This document shows positions 16,701 through 24,305 of a stretch of DNA of 64,000 bases, piece by piece. This DNA is from Ga0077548 sp035440445 (GTDB taxonomy: Bacteria; Pseudomonadota; Alphaproteobacteria; Rhizobiales; Xanthobacteraceae). The notes beneath the pieces are model-generated. The model had not been told where the DNA came from, searched no databases, and saw only the letters and a list, made by a program, of their open reading frames with translations. Both the position numbers and the translations under genes were made by a program. Each line of letters starts with the position of its first letter. Position 1 is the first letter of the stretch. The stretch covers positions 1 to 64,000 of the forward strand of contig DAORMJ010000011.1 of assembly GCA_035440445.1 (NCBI GenBank). The letters run 5' to 3'.

Positions 16701-17529
16701 CGCGCGCAGCGCTGCTCTCCTGATCTTCGGCGGCGGAAGCTTCGTCCTCGCCCTGATCGAGCATTTCGCTCGCCGCCTGCACTGGCGGCACTTCCCAGCC
16801 TACAGGGGCGGCTGTGGCGGGAGCCTCCTGCATGACGCTGATGTTATTTTTGGGCTCTTCGCTGCGCGCATCTGCAGGCGCGCGCTCCGGCTGGCCGAAC
16901 GAAGCAAACAGGACGCTGTAAGAGCCGAGCGAAAGTTTCTTCAGAAAGATTTTCAAAACGCCGAAAGGAATTTCGGCAAAGCCCTTGAGCCTTGCGTCCG
17001 AAATCGCGGAAGCAGCCGACGCATGCAGATGCGTCAGCGTTCTCGCCGGACCCATGATGGCGCTGGCAAGGCTGTTCGCGTGCAGCGGATTGCCGTCATG
17101 GTCGAACAGCGCGAAGGGCGCGCGTTCGCCGTCGAACAGCACGCCGAAGGATTGACCGACATTGCCGTCGAAGCGCTCGCGGGCAAGGCCCGTAAAGAGC
17201 ACGGCCTCGACGCTGTTCGCGAAGCCGATCCGTTCGCAGCGAAAAGTCTCGGTGTCGTTTGCGAGTGCGATCGCCTCGCGGCGATAGAGCCCGTTGAGCG
17301 GCAGCGTTTCGGCGAATTCGCGCGCGGCGTCCGGCATCTCGCCGAACAGCGACGCACTCTTTTCGATCAGTTCGGAAAGCGTGGCTGCGCCATAGGCGGA
17401 AAGCGCGGAGCGGTTCGCAAAACGCAGATTGCCGTCCGGGTCGAACACCAGCGCCGGCGCCGGATCCAGGATCAGGGCCGCGAGCTTCGGCTCGGCAAGG
17501 AGTTCGGCAAGAGCCGGAAACGAACGCAT
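13745..17529 (-). CDS. Large multi-PAS sensor histidine kinase, PdhS/DivJ/PleC-like (interrupted by an assembly gap)
   Basis: One gene is split by ten Ns at 14903-14912, with the two parts in different frames, so the gap size is nominal. The start is taken at the ATG 17529. PAS-like segments lie at about residues 20-120, 410-520 and 770-860, and one more lies after the gap. They are separated by two long acidic, Glu/Ala-rich linkers (about 225-405 and 540-760). The C-terminus has the H box KISHEMRTPLN, the N box LLSNSVKFT and G boxes DTGVGM and GTGLGLPL. The FGPIG...Y...DIHQSGAHL stretch after the H box is typical of the PdhS/DivJ/PleC group that signals to DivK in cell-cycle control. Partner assignment is inferred from family resemblance. 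Confidence 0.88.
14903..14912. other. Assembly gap (10 N) inside the histidine kinase gene
   Basis: Ten undetermined bases. The frame to the left differs from the frame to the right, so the real missing length is not 10, or the flanks overlap. Confidence 0.95.
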
Positions 17530-17775
17530 GGTCTTTCCAACGCGGGTTCGGGGCACGGCCGGGCCCTTCGTGAGCCGGTCCAAGTCGAGCGCCCGAATTT
17601 ACGCTTTCTTCATAATTTGGGGCCGCCCGGAAAGCTATTCCCGGCGGGACACGCCACGAAACCTTTGTCCTGAAAGGTTAATCTAGTTTGCTCGCGGTAA
17701 AGCAGTTGAGTGCGGCGCGTTCGGCGCGTAGCGTGATGGCAACGGGAGTGAGGACGGGAGAAAGGAACAGGGAGA

Positions 17776-18162
17776 ATGAATATGTTCGGGAAAGTTCCAG
17801 GATTCGACGTGCCGCACGAGATGCGGGCCTTCGCTGAAAAGAGCGTCGAGCAGGCCAAAACCGCCTTCGACAACTATATGAACCAGGCGACCAAGGCGAT
17901 GAGCGCGGTCGAGGGGCAGACGGATGCCGTGACCTCCGGGGCGCGGGACGTGAGCCGCCAGGCCTTCGGCTTTGCCGAGGAAAACGTGGCCGCTGCCTTC
18001 GCCTTCGCGGAGAGGCTGGTCCGGGCCCGCGATCCGCAGGAAATCATGCAGCTCCAGAGCGATTTCGCCAAGGAAACCATGCAGAAGCTCTCGGATCAGA
18101 CCAAAACCATGACCGAGCAGATGCAGACGGCAGCCCGCGAGGCTACCAAGCCCCGCACCTGA
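17776..18162 (+). CDS. Phasin family protein
   Basis: The 128-residue helical protein coats polyhydroxyalkanoate granules. It has the phasin pattern: an N-terminal FDVPHEMRAFAEKSVEQAK, a long amphipathic helix, a middle segment ENVAAAFAFAERLVRARDPQEIMQLQSDF and a C-terminal KTMTEQM. GGGAGA precedes the ATG. The next gene is a second phasin on the same strand. No polymer synthase or PhaR gene is in the window. Confidence 0.9.
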   Translation: MNMFGKVPGFDVPHEMRAFAEKSVEQAKTAFDNYMNQATKAMSAVEGQTDAVTSGARDVSRQAFGFAEENVAAAFAFAERLVRARDPQEIMQLQSDFAKETMQKLSDQTKTMTEQMQTAAREATKPRT

Positions 18163-18185
18163 CCGGTTTTTCGTGGCTTTGTGAT

Positions 18186-18213
18186 GCGTCGCAATATTTA
18201 TGTTGCGATGCAA
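18186..18213. promoter_or_regulatory. Inverted repeat between the two phasin genes, possible PhaR-type operator
   Basis: GCGTCGCAA (18186-18194) and TTGCGATGC (18203-18211) form an 8-of-9 inverted repeat. The second arm extends to the smaller palindrome TTGC-GAT-GCAA. PhaR sites in related bacteria have the form TGC-N3-GCA, so this is a candidate operator for phasin control; the assignment is inference. Confidence 0.45.
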
Positions 18214-18315
18214 CAAAGTTCGTGGTAGCGCGTTTCCTCAATGTAAGCAGCCGCGAGGCGTCCGCCTCCCGGCCTCGATTGTCCAGGCAGGAAACCATAG
18301 CCAGGAGCCATAGCC

Positions 18316-18741
18316 ATGACCGAGATGCCGAAATTTGAAATGCCGAAAGCGGAAGTGCCGGAAATGGTCCGCGAGTTCGCCGAAAAGGGCGTGAAGCAGG
18401 CCAAGGAAGGCTACGACAAGATGAAGGCGGCCGCGCAAGACACGACCGATCTTCTCGAAACCACCTATACCGCGGCCTCCAAGGGCGCGACCGAGTTCAA
18501 CATGAAGGCGCTCGATGCGCTTCGTGCCAATGTGAACGCGTCCTTCGACTTCACGACCGCGATGTTCGGCGCGAAGACGCTGGCCGAAGCTGCCGAAGTC
18601 TCGACCGCGCATTTCCGCGCGCAGTTCGAAGCGCTTTCGGCCCAGACCAAGGAGCTTTCGGCGCTGGCCCAGAAGATCGCTGCCGATACCTCGGAGCCGA
18701 TCAAGACCGGCGTGTCCAAGAGCTTCAAGTTTTCCGCCTGA
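18316..18741 (+). CDS. Phasin family protein (second copy)
   Basis: The 141-residue product begins with a short repeat of the MPKFEMPKAEVPEM type. It continues with the phasin core EFAEKGVKQAKEGYDKMK, a DFTTAMFGAKTLAEAAEVST middle and a C-terminal QTKELSALAQKIA. The N-terminal repeats are typical of rhizobial phasins. AGGAGCC precedes the start, and a terminator follows at 18765. It lies 153 bases after the first phasin, with a palindromic site between them, so it probably has its own promoter. Confidence 0.9.
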   Translation: MTEMPKFEMPKAEVPEMVREFAEKGVKQAKEGYDKMKAAAQDTTDLLETTYTAASKGATEFNMKALDALRANVNASFDFTTAMFGAKTLAEAAEVSTAHFRAQFEALSAQTKELSALAQKIAADTSEPIKTGVSKSFKFSA

Positions 18742-18764
18742 GCGGAAAGCCGTTGCTATAACTG

Positions 18765-18796
18765 AAAACCCGGGCCGAAAGGACCGGGTTTTTTAT
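18765..18796 (+). terminator. Rho-independent terminator after the second phasin
   Basis: AAAACCCGG pairs with CCGGGTTTT around a short loop, followed by a run of T. Confidence 0.85.
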
Positions 18797-18800
18797 TTTG

Positions 18801-18929
18801 GTCGTCCTCGACGCCGCGTAAGCGGCGATCGGGGACCCATAATCCCTGTACACGCCAATGAAGTGGTGCGACTGCCTGGGCCCACAATGATCGCAAGGGG
18901 TTATGGGTCCCCGCTTTCGCCGGGACGAC
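18801..18929. repeat. Dispersed palindromic repeat, copy 5
   Basis: GTCGTCCTCGACGCCGCG...GGGGACCCATAATCCC on the left and GGGGTTATGGGTCCCCGC...CGGGACGAC on the right. It is the same family as the copies near 3.2-4.2 kb and 12.5 kb, with a diverged left arm. Confidence 0.82.
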
Positions 18930-19032
18930 AAATTATCATTTGAAACCAAGGTGCAACCAAACCCTTGCATTACGCGGCGGTTTGTAAGACTTTCCGCCCG
19001 CGTCGCGGCCTGAAGGGCCGGTGACGCGCTGT

Positions 19033-19109
19033 GCAGCAGTAGCTCAGTTGGTTAGAGCGCCGGTCTGTGGAACCGGAGGTCGGTGGTTCAAGTCCACCCT
19101 GCTGTACCA
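19033..19109 (+). tRNA. tRNA-His (anticodon GTG), CCA encoded
   Basis: The cloverleaf is complete. Acceptor GCAGCAG pairs with CTGCTGT, with a G1.U72 wobble. The D arm AGCTCAGTTGGTTAGAGC, the anticodon stem CCGGT/ACCGG with loop CTGTGGA (anticodon GTG), the T arm GGTGGTTCAAGTCCACC and the 3' ACCA are all present. The discriminator is A73, and a base-paired G-1 is not apparent. That is the pattern reported for alphaproteobacterial tRNA-His. Confidence 0.95.
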
Positions 19110-19122
19110 TTTTTGGAAAAAT

Positions 19123-19329
19123 CTACTTCTTGTCTTCCACAAATGGCTTGCCCGCGAGCCGCTGGAAGGCGAGCTGTGCCTCCGCGCGTTTGCTGGAAAG
19201 GACGCGCGTAATCGGCGTCAGCAAGCGCTGCCGCAGCCCGGCTTTGATTTCCGGTTCTGGCGCGGACGAATACTTCGCTCCATGGCCGTGAACGAAGCAG
19301 GTAAAACTTTCATCGCGAATTTGGGGCAT
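19123..19329 (-). CDS. Small hypothetical protein, 68 residues
   Basis: I do not recognise the family. The product (starting MPQIRDESFTCFVHG, ending VEDKK) has good third-position GC, a basic middle and an ATG start, and fills the gap after tRNA-His on the opposite strand. It has no signal peptide or membrane segment. It is probably a genuine small gene but could be chance. Confidence 0.42.
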   Translation of the reverse strand: MPQIRDESFTCFVHGHGAKYSSAPEPEIKAGLRQRLLTPITRVLSSKRAEAQLAFQRLAGKPFVEDKK

Positions 19330-19412
19330 GACAACAAAACCGATCTGTCATGCCTTCGTTCCACGAAATGCCTGCGAATTCGTTGCGGCAGCGCAAACCG
19401 TACTTAATTTTT

Positions 19413-19853
19413 TTATAGGCGCGCGGCCTTTGCTTCGACCACCGCGAAGAGCGCAAGCAGGAGCACTTTCGCCGACTCCGCCGACACCGAAAACATGTGT
19501 ACCGACGAAGGCGGCAGCGCCTGTCCGGCGAGAACGAGCTCGGTGCGCGCGCTTAATTGCGGATAAAGCCAGAGCGCTTCGGCCGCCAGCAGCGCTGCGA
19601 TCAGAAACAGCATCACCGCGCGAAAGCGGTTCATTCCGGCGAACGCGATGGCAAGAACCAGCACGACCGCCAGTCCCCATTCGATGCGGGCGAGGGCCGC
19701 GAAGGTGTGACGGCCGACGTCGAGTGCGACGGGCCGCGTCAAGGTCGGTGCCGCGAACTTCGCAACCGTTGCGATGAAGGAAACCCCGATCACGATTCCG
19801 GCCCAGCAGGCGCAGTAGAGCGAGAGCGCGGTCTGTTTCCACTTGTCGGTCAT
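19413..19853 (-). CDS. Small integral membrane protein, four helices, unknown function
   Basis: The 146-residue product has four hydrophobic segments (about residues 10-30, 55-75, 77-95 and 120-140) and a basic N-terminus, MTDKWKQT. The layout resembles DUF4149-type membrane proteins, but I cannot assign it. The ATG at 19853 was chosen; a TTG two codons earlier is possible. It lies 10 bases after the truncated globin gene on the same strand, so the two are probably co-transcribed. Confidence 0.6.
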   Translation of the reverse strand: MTDKWKQTALSLYCACWAGIVIGVSFIATVAKFAAPTLTRPVALDVGRHTFAALARIEWGLAVVLVLAIAFAGMNRFRAVMLFLIAALLAAEALWLYPQLSARTELVLAGQALPPSSVHMFSVSAESAKVLLLALFAVVEAKAARL

Positions 19854-19863
19854 TTTCAATCTT

Positions 19864-20328
19864 TCACTGAGGAATGCGGGCGGCGAGCGGCGTCAGCTTT
19901 GTTGTGTCTTCGCCGCGATGGAAGGCAACCGCTAGCCGGAAGCTTTGCGCGATCCGCGCGGCAAGCCCATAGACGGCATCGGCATCTTCCTTGTCAAAGA
20001 CCTTCAGCGTGGTCGCGCGAAACAGCGAGAGCCAGCGCTGGAAATGCTCGTCGGAAAGCTCGTTGATCCGCAGATGCGGCCGCAGCGGATGGCCCTGATA
20101 GCGCCGCGTCTTCAGCAGCAACGACGACCAGAACGCGCACATCTTGTCGAGATGCACGGGCCAGTGATCCGGCGCGACCTCGCGCGAGAAGATCGGGCCG
20201 ATGACGGGGTCTTTCAGCACCGTGTCGTAGAAGCCATGCACCAGCGCGTGAATCGTATCCTCGTTCACGGAGAGCAACCGCGCGCCATCGAGCGGCGAAG
20301 GAGCGGCGGTTTGAACCGGAATATCCAA
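19864..20328 (-). CDS. Group III truncated haemoglobin
   Basis: The 154-residue product matches truncated globins of group III, haem proteins that bind oxygen or nitric oxide. It has LVHGFYDTVLKDPVIGPIF, the HWPVHLDKMCAFWSSLLL helix and the haem-pocket segment YQGHPLRPHL, with the proximal His in that last stretch. The start at 20328 is a TTG and is uncertain. Role in nitric oxide or microaerobic response is known for some relatives and is only inferred here. Confidence 0.9.
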   Translation of the reverse strand: MDIPVQTAAPSPLDGARLLSVNEDTIHALVHGFYDTVLKDPVIGPIFSREVAPDHWPVHLDKMCAFWSSLLLKTRRYQGHPLRPHLRINELSDEHFQRWLSLFRATTLKVFDKEDADAVYGLAARIAQSFRLAVAFHRGEDTTKLTPLAARIPQ

Positions 20329-20391
20329 AATTGCGGTACTCGCGTTTTGGAAAAGCTAGCAGAGGCACTTACGGCAAAACATTGCGCCGGA

Positions 20392-20856
20392 TCAATTCAG
20401 CGAATTGCCGCTGTCTTCGGGCCTCGGTGCCGGTAGTGGCGCGCGGCTGAGCCGCCAGCAGGCCATCGCCGCGACGCCGCAGATCGCCGTGCGCCAGAGG
20501 TTCAGTTCCGAGAACAGATATTTGGTGCCGAGCTGGAACACGAAGAGCTCGAACGACGTGATCCAGATGACGCCGGCGATGGTACCGGCCAAGGCAGCAA
20601 ACAGGATCGTGCTGCCGCCCGCGGTGTAGTCGCGCCAGACCACGATCGCGCCCGCGATCAGGCCCGGCCATATCCCGAACGGATAAATGTAGAGGATGCT
20701 GCCGAGGAGGCCGTAGAGATAGGTGCTGTCGGTCGCGATCCAGCGGAATACGTTGATCGCATTCGGCAGGAAAAGCAGAAACGCCCCGATGACAGGACCC
20801 GCCAGCGCGAAAATCGCGAAGGTGAGGAGAGTGCCTTGTCCGGGGCGTGCGCTCAT
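20392..20856 (-). CDS. Integral membrane protein of unknown function
   Basis: The 154-residue product has four hydrophobic segments (about residues 10-30, 45-65, 75-98 and 120-138). A cytoplasmic-looking tail, SRAPLPAPRPEDSGNS, ends it. No motif was recognised. It lies 62 bases downstream of the alcohol dehydrogenase-like gene on the same strand and may belong to that operon. Confidence 0.6.
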   Translation of the reverse strand: MSARPGQGTLLTFAIFALAGPVIGAFLLFLPNAINVFRWIATDSTYLYGLLGSILYIYPFGIWPGLIAGAIVVWRDYTAGGSTILFAALAGTIAGVIWITSFELFVFQLGTKYLFSELNLWRTAICGVAAMACWRLSRAPLPAPRPEDSGNSLN

Positions 20857-20918
20857 GCAGGGCTATGGCTTGCGATGGATCGCGAGCGTCCCGGACTCTG
20901 AGGCTTTTGTAAAGTGCT

Positions 20919-21893
20919 TCAGCGCGCGATCTCGATGACGACGCTGCCGCGCTTGCGGCCGGTGTCGACATAGGCGTGCGCTTCTGGAAGCTGGAGGAAA
21001 GAATAGCGCCGGTCGATCACGGGCTTCAGGATCCCGGCAGCGGCCAATTCGCCAATTTCCTGCACCAGCGCTTCCGATTCTTCCGCCGGTCCTGCGATCA
21101 CCTTTTTGCCGTAGAGCGGTGAGGACCAGAGCATGGCAAGCATGTCCGGGATGCCTGCCGCAATCGCCAGAAAGCGTCCGCCTTGGCGCAGCGAATTCCT
21201 GCAAGCACGGAAGGTATGCGCGCCGGTGGTTTCAGCGATCACGTCATAGCGCTCGCCATTCTCGACGAAGTTTTCGCGGCGATAGTCGATGACCTTCGTA
21301 GCACCGAGAGACTTCACGAGATCGGCGTTGCCCGCACTCGTGACGGCAGTGACCTCCGCGCCGATGTGACCGGCAATCTGCACCATGGCCGTGCCCACGG
21401 CACCCGATGCGCCGATGATGAGAATGCTTTCGCCCGCACGCAGCTTCGCCTTGCGCAGGAAATGCAGTGCAGTCGTTCCCCCGAACGAGATCGAAGCGGC
21501 TTCGGCGAACGAGCGGTTCTCGGGTTTGTGAAAGACCCGCTGATTTTCCTGCAGGATGCGATATTCGGCATGGCAGCCGAGCTTGCCGCCGGGAAAGGCG
21601 AATACCTCGTCGCCAACCTTGAAGCGGCGCACGTCGCTGCCGACAGCCGCTACGACACCGGCGAGTTCGGTGCCGAGCACGGGTTGCCGCGGTTTGGACA
21701 ATCCGAACGCCAGCCGCGCGATCAGCCCCATGCCTTTCGGAAAGCGCGCGGCGCGCAGGCGCACGTCCCCCGAACTGATAGTCGTGGCGAGGATACGGAC
21801 CAGAATTTCATCTGCTTTCGGCGATGGCTTCTCGACGTCGCGCAAGCCAAGCACCTCCGGGCCGCCATAGGCCCGGCAGAAAAATTCCTTCAT
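20919..21893 (-). CDS. Zinc-type alcohol dehydrogenase / quinone oxidoreductase family protein
   Basis: The 324-residue medium-chain dehydrogenase has a GroES-like N-domain and a Rossmann domain with ILIIGASGAVGTAMVQIA near residue 150. The YRRENFVENGERYDVIAETTG segment is typical of NADPH:quinone reductases. The catalytic zinc ligands of true alcohol dehydrogenases are not evident, so NADPH-dependent enone or quinone reduction is more likely. It starts 13 bases after the gene at 21906-22472 and is probably the third gene of that operon. Confidence 0.87.
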   Translation of the reverse strand: MKEFFCRAYGGPEVLGLRDVEKPSPKADEILVRILATTISSGDVRLRAARFPKGMGLIARLAFGLSKPRQPVLGTELAGVVAAVGSDVRRFKVGDEVFAFPGGKLGCHAEYRILQENQRVFHKPENRSFAEAASISFGGTTALHFLRKAKLRAGESILIIGASGAVGTAMVQIAGHIGAEVTAVTSAGNADLVKSLGATKVIDYRRENFVENGERYDVIAETTGAHTFRACRNSLRQGGRFLAIAAGIPDMLAMLWSSPLYGKKVIAGPAEESEALVQEIGELAAAGILKPVIDRRYSFLQLPEAHAYVDTGRKRGSVVIEIAR

Positions 21894-21905
21894 GCGTGTG
21901 AGCGC

Positions 21906-22472
21906 TTATTTTTTGCGATAGATCGCGAGCGTCTTGAATTCCTCGGTCTTCTCGAAGCCCGAGTCCTTCGCCCATTGCTCGACCACCGGCTGCGCGCGAT
22001 CCCAGGCCATCGACTTCGTGTAGAAAATCATGTGGCCGCCAGGGTTCAGCTTCGCCGTGAAGAGATCGACGAGTTCGCGGTCGGTATAGCCGTTGTATTC
22101 GTCCATGGCGGGCGCGCGGAACTCGCAGAGGTGTACGAGCGCAACCGCGTCGAAATTCGGCAGCAGTTTCGGCTCGAGCACGTAGATGTCGCCGAAGAAG
22201 GCCTTGTAGCTTTTCGAGACTTCCGGCCGCTCGATCGCAAGCTTTACGTAGGCTTCCGCCTCTTCGACGCTCGCGGTGATGCCGAGCACGCGATTGCCGG
22301 AGCCGTTCTCATGGCAGCGGATGCCGACGTGATGATGGGTGCCGGTGCCGAAGTGGAAGACGTTCGCGTCCTTCACGTTCCGCGCTTCCAGATAATCGGT
22401 GACGTGCACGTCGCAGGGGCAGATGTCGTAATTCATGCCCCAGAAGTCGGTGTAGTAGCTCATCTTGCCCAT
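21906..22472 (-). CDS. Uncharacterised protein with a methyltransferase-like pattern
   Basis: The 188-residue product is not a family I can name. It starts MGKMSYYTDFWGMNYDICPC. It contains VFHFGTGTHHHVGI (a glycine-rich strand-turn like a nucleotide or SAM site but with three His), a central FDAVALVHLCEF and a C-terminal LNPGGHMIFYTKS, which resembles the late strand of class I methyltransferases. The start at 22472 was chosen because GGGGG lies 8 bases upstream. It is 25 bases after the SbmA-like transporter gene and 12 bases before the oxidoreductase gene, so the three form an operon. Confidence 0.6.
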   Translation of the reverse strand: MGKMSYYTDFWGMNYDICPCDVHVTDYLEARNVKDANVFHFGTGTHHHVGIRCHENGSGNRVLGITASVEEAEAYVKLAIERPEVSKSYKAFFGDIYVLEPKLLPNFDAVALVHLCEFRAPAMDEYNGYTDRELVDLFTAKLNPGGHMIFYTKSMAWDRAQPVVEQWAKDSGFEKTEEFKTLAIYRKK

Positions 22473-22497
22473 GGGCAATTCCCCCTTGAATTTCCGG

Positions 22498-24204
22498 CTA
22501 CCTTGCATGCGCCGCGGCGGGCGGCAAGCGGATGGCCTGTTGGTGCAGGCTGGCGAGCGCATCGGAGCGCGACAGCGAGATGACGATGCATTGCGGCAGG
22601 TTTTGGTCGAGCGCCTGATACATCTGTTTTGTGGCGTCGCCATCGAGGTTGGACGTGGAGTCGTCGAGCAGCAGGATCGCGGGATCGCGCAGGATGGCGC
22701 GGGCGAAGGCGACCCGCTGTTGCTCACCGCCCGAGAGCATCGAGCCCCACTCGGCTTCCTCGGAAAGCCGCTCGGCGAGATAACCGAGCCCGACCTGCTC
22801 CAGCACTTCGCGAAGCCGTGCATCGTCCACTTCCTGCGCGGGAGTGGGATAGGTGATGACCGATTTCAGCGAGCCGAGAGGAAAATAGAAGCGCTGCGGC
22901 ATCGCGAGCACCTTGTCGTGCGGAAGCGAGATGTTGCCGCTGCCGAGCGTCCATACACCGGCCAGCGCGCGCTGGATCGAGGACTTGCCGGCACCCGACG
23001 ACCCGTAAAGCAGCGTGCGGCCGCCCGCATGCAGAACGAGACTGTCGAGTGCGGCAATCGGCTTGCCCGAGGGCAATGTCACCGAGAGATTGCTGACCGC
23101 GAGTTCGCCTTTCTCATGATCGCGCAGATCGATCTGCGGCAGCGCCTGCGGGCGATCGACTTCCGACAATGCTTCGTCGAGTTGCGCGATGCGGTCCATA
23201 CTCGCCTTCCACTCCGCGATCTTGGCGTAGGAATGCAGGAAGAAGGCGAAGGCGATGTCGACACGCTGGAACGCAAGCGCGCCCTGCATCAAGGAGCCGA
23301 GCGGGATCGCGCCCATGAAGTAAGCCGGGCTTGCGACCAGCGTCGGGAACACGAGCGACCACTGCGTATAGCCCGTCACGAAGAAGGTGAGGCCGGACTG
23401 GCGCCGGATCAGCCGCGTCCAGTTCTGCACGAGATTGTTAAAGCGCGCGCTCAAGATTCCACGCTCGATTTTCTCGCCGCGCATCAGCGCGATCGGCTCG
23501 GAATGATCCCAGCTTCGCGTAATCGCGAAGCGATAGTCGGATTCAAAGCGCTGCTGATTGAAATTATAGCCGATCAAGGGCTTGCCGATCCAATGCGCGA
23601 TCAAAGTGCCGATCGCGGCATAAAGGATTGCAATCCAGAACAGATAGCCGGGGAAGGCGAGATCGACGCAGTAAATGATGAAGGGCGCCGCGCTCGACAA
23701 TCCCCACAAGATGTAGGCGAAGGATACCAGCGCGATCAGGCTGCCGAGGAAATTGTAGCCGAGATCATGCGTCTTCTGGAGAAAAATCAGGATGTCGTTG
23801 GCGATGCGAAGATGCGTGTTGTCGACATCGTGGCCGAGCACCCGCATGCGGTAATGCCGTCCCTTCGCCATCCAGCGGTTGACGTATTGCTCCGTCATCC
23901 AGCGCCGCCAGTTCATGATCAGCATCTGGCCGAAATAGAACTGCGCCATGGTCGCGGCGGCCGTCCACAGCGCGATGCCGAGGAATAACAGCAGCGAGAA
24001 GATGAAGTCGTCCCAGTCGCGGTTCTGGATCGCGTTGAAGAAATAGGCATTCCAGTGATTGAAGGCGACCAGCGCATAGACCACGCCGAACTCCGCTGCG
24101 ATCACCCCAAGCAGGAGCGCACGCGCGCGCCACTTTTCCTCGGAGCGAAAGTAAGGGACTGCGAGCGCGTAAAACGTGCGCAGGACTTCGGCGATCTGTT
24201 TCAT
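22498..24204 (-). CDS. SbmA/BacA-like ABC transporter with fused ATPase domain
   Basis: The 568-residue product has an SbmA/BacA-type membrane half (about residues 30-340, with FNHWNAYFFNAIQNRDW and WRRWMTEQYVNRWM) fused to an ATPase domain (about 370-565). This is the YddA/ABCD-transporter architecture; relatives move peptides or fatty acyl compounds. The ATPase has Walker A GSSGAGKSS and LSGGEQQR. Walker B ends LLLDDS instead of LLLDEA, and the H-loop His is missing (ISLSRSDAL). Hydrolysis may be slow or absent. The gene leads a three-gene operon. Confidence 0.88.
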   Translation of the reverse strand: MKQIAEVLRTFYALAVPYFRSEEKWRARALLLGVIAAEFGVVYALVAFNHWNAYFFNAIQNRDWDDFIFSLLLFLGIALWTAAATMAQFYFGQMLIMNWRRWMTEQYVNRWMAKGRHYRMRVLGHDVDNTHLRIANDILIFLQKTHDLGYNFLGSLIALVSFAYILWGLSSAAPFIIYCVDLAFPGYLFWIAILYAAIGTLIAHWIGKPLIGYNFNQQRFESDYRFAITRSWDHSEPIALMRGEKIERGILSARFNNLVQNWTRLIRRQSGLTFFVTGYTQWSLVFPTLVASPAYFMGAIPLGSLMQGALAFQRVDIAFAFFLHSYAKIAEWKASMDRIAQLDEALSEVDRPQALPQIDLRDHEKGELAVSNLSVTLPSGKPIAALDSLVLHAGGRTLLYGSSGAGKSSIQRALAGVWTLGSGNISLPHDKVLAMPQRFYFPLGSLKSVITYPTPAQEVDDARLREVLEQVGLGYLAERLSEEAEWGSMLSGGEQQRVAFARAILRDPAILLLDDSTSNLDGDATKQMYQALDQNLPQCIVISLSRSDALASLHQQAIRLPPAAAHAR

Positions 24205-24305
24205 CGGAAAGGCTGACCAGCGGATTGTAGGGGCGGCACTATACAGGGCCGCCGATGCGCCGAAAGCTCCGACTGATACGGGTGCAACCTGTCGTCGGCA
24301 GAGAG

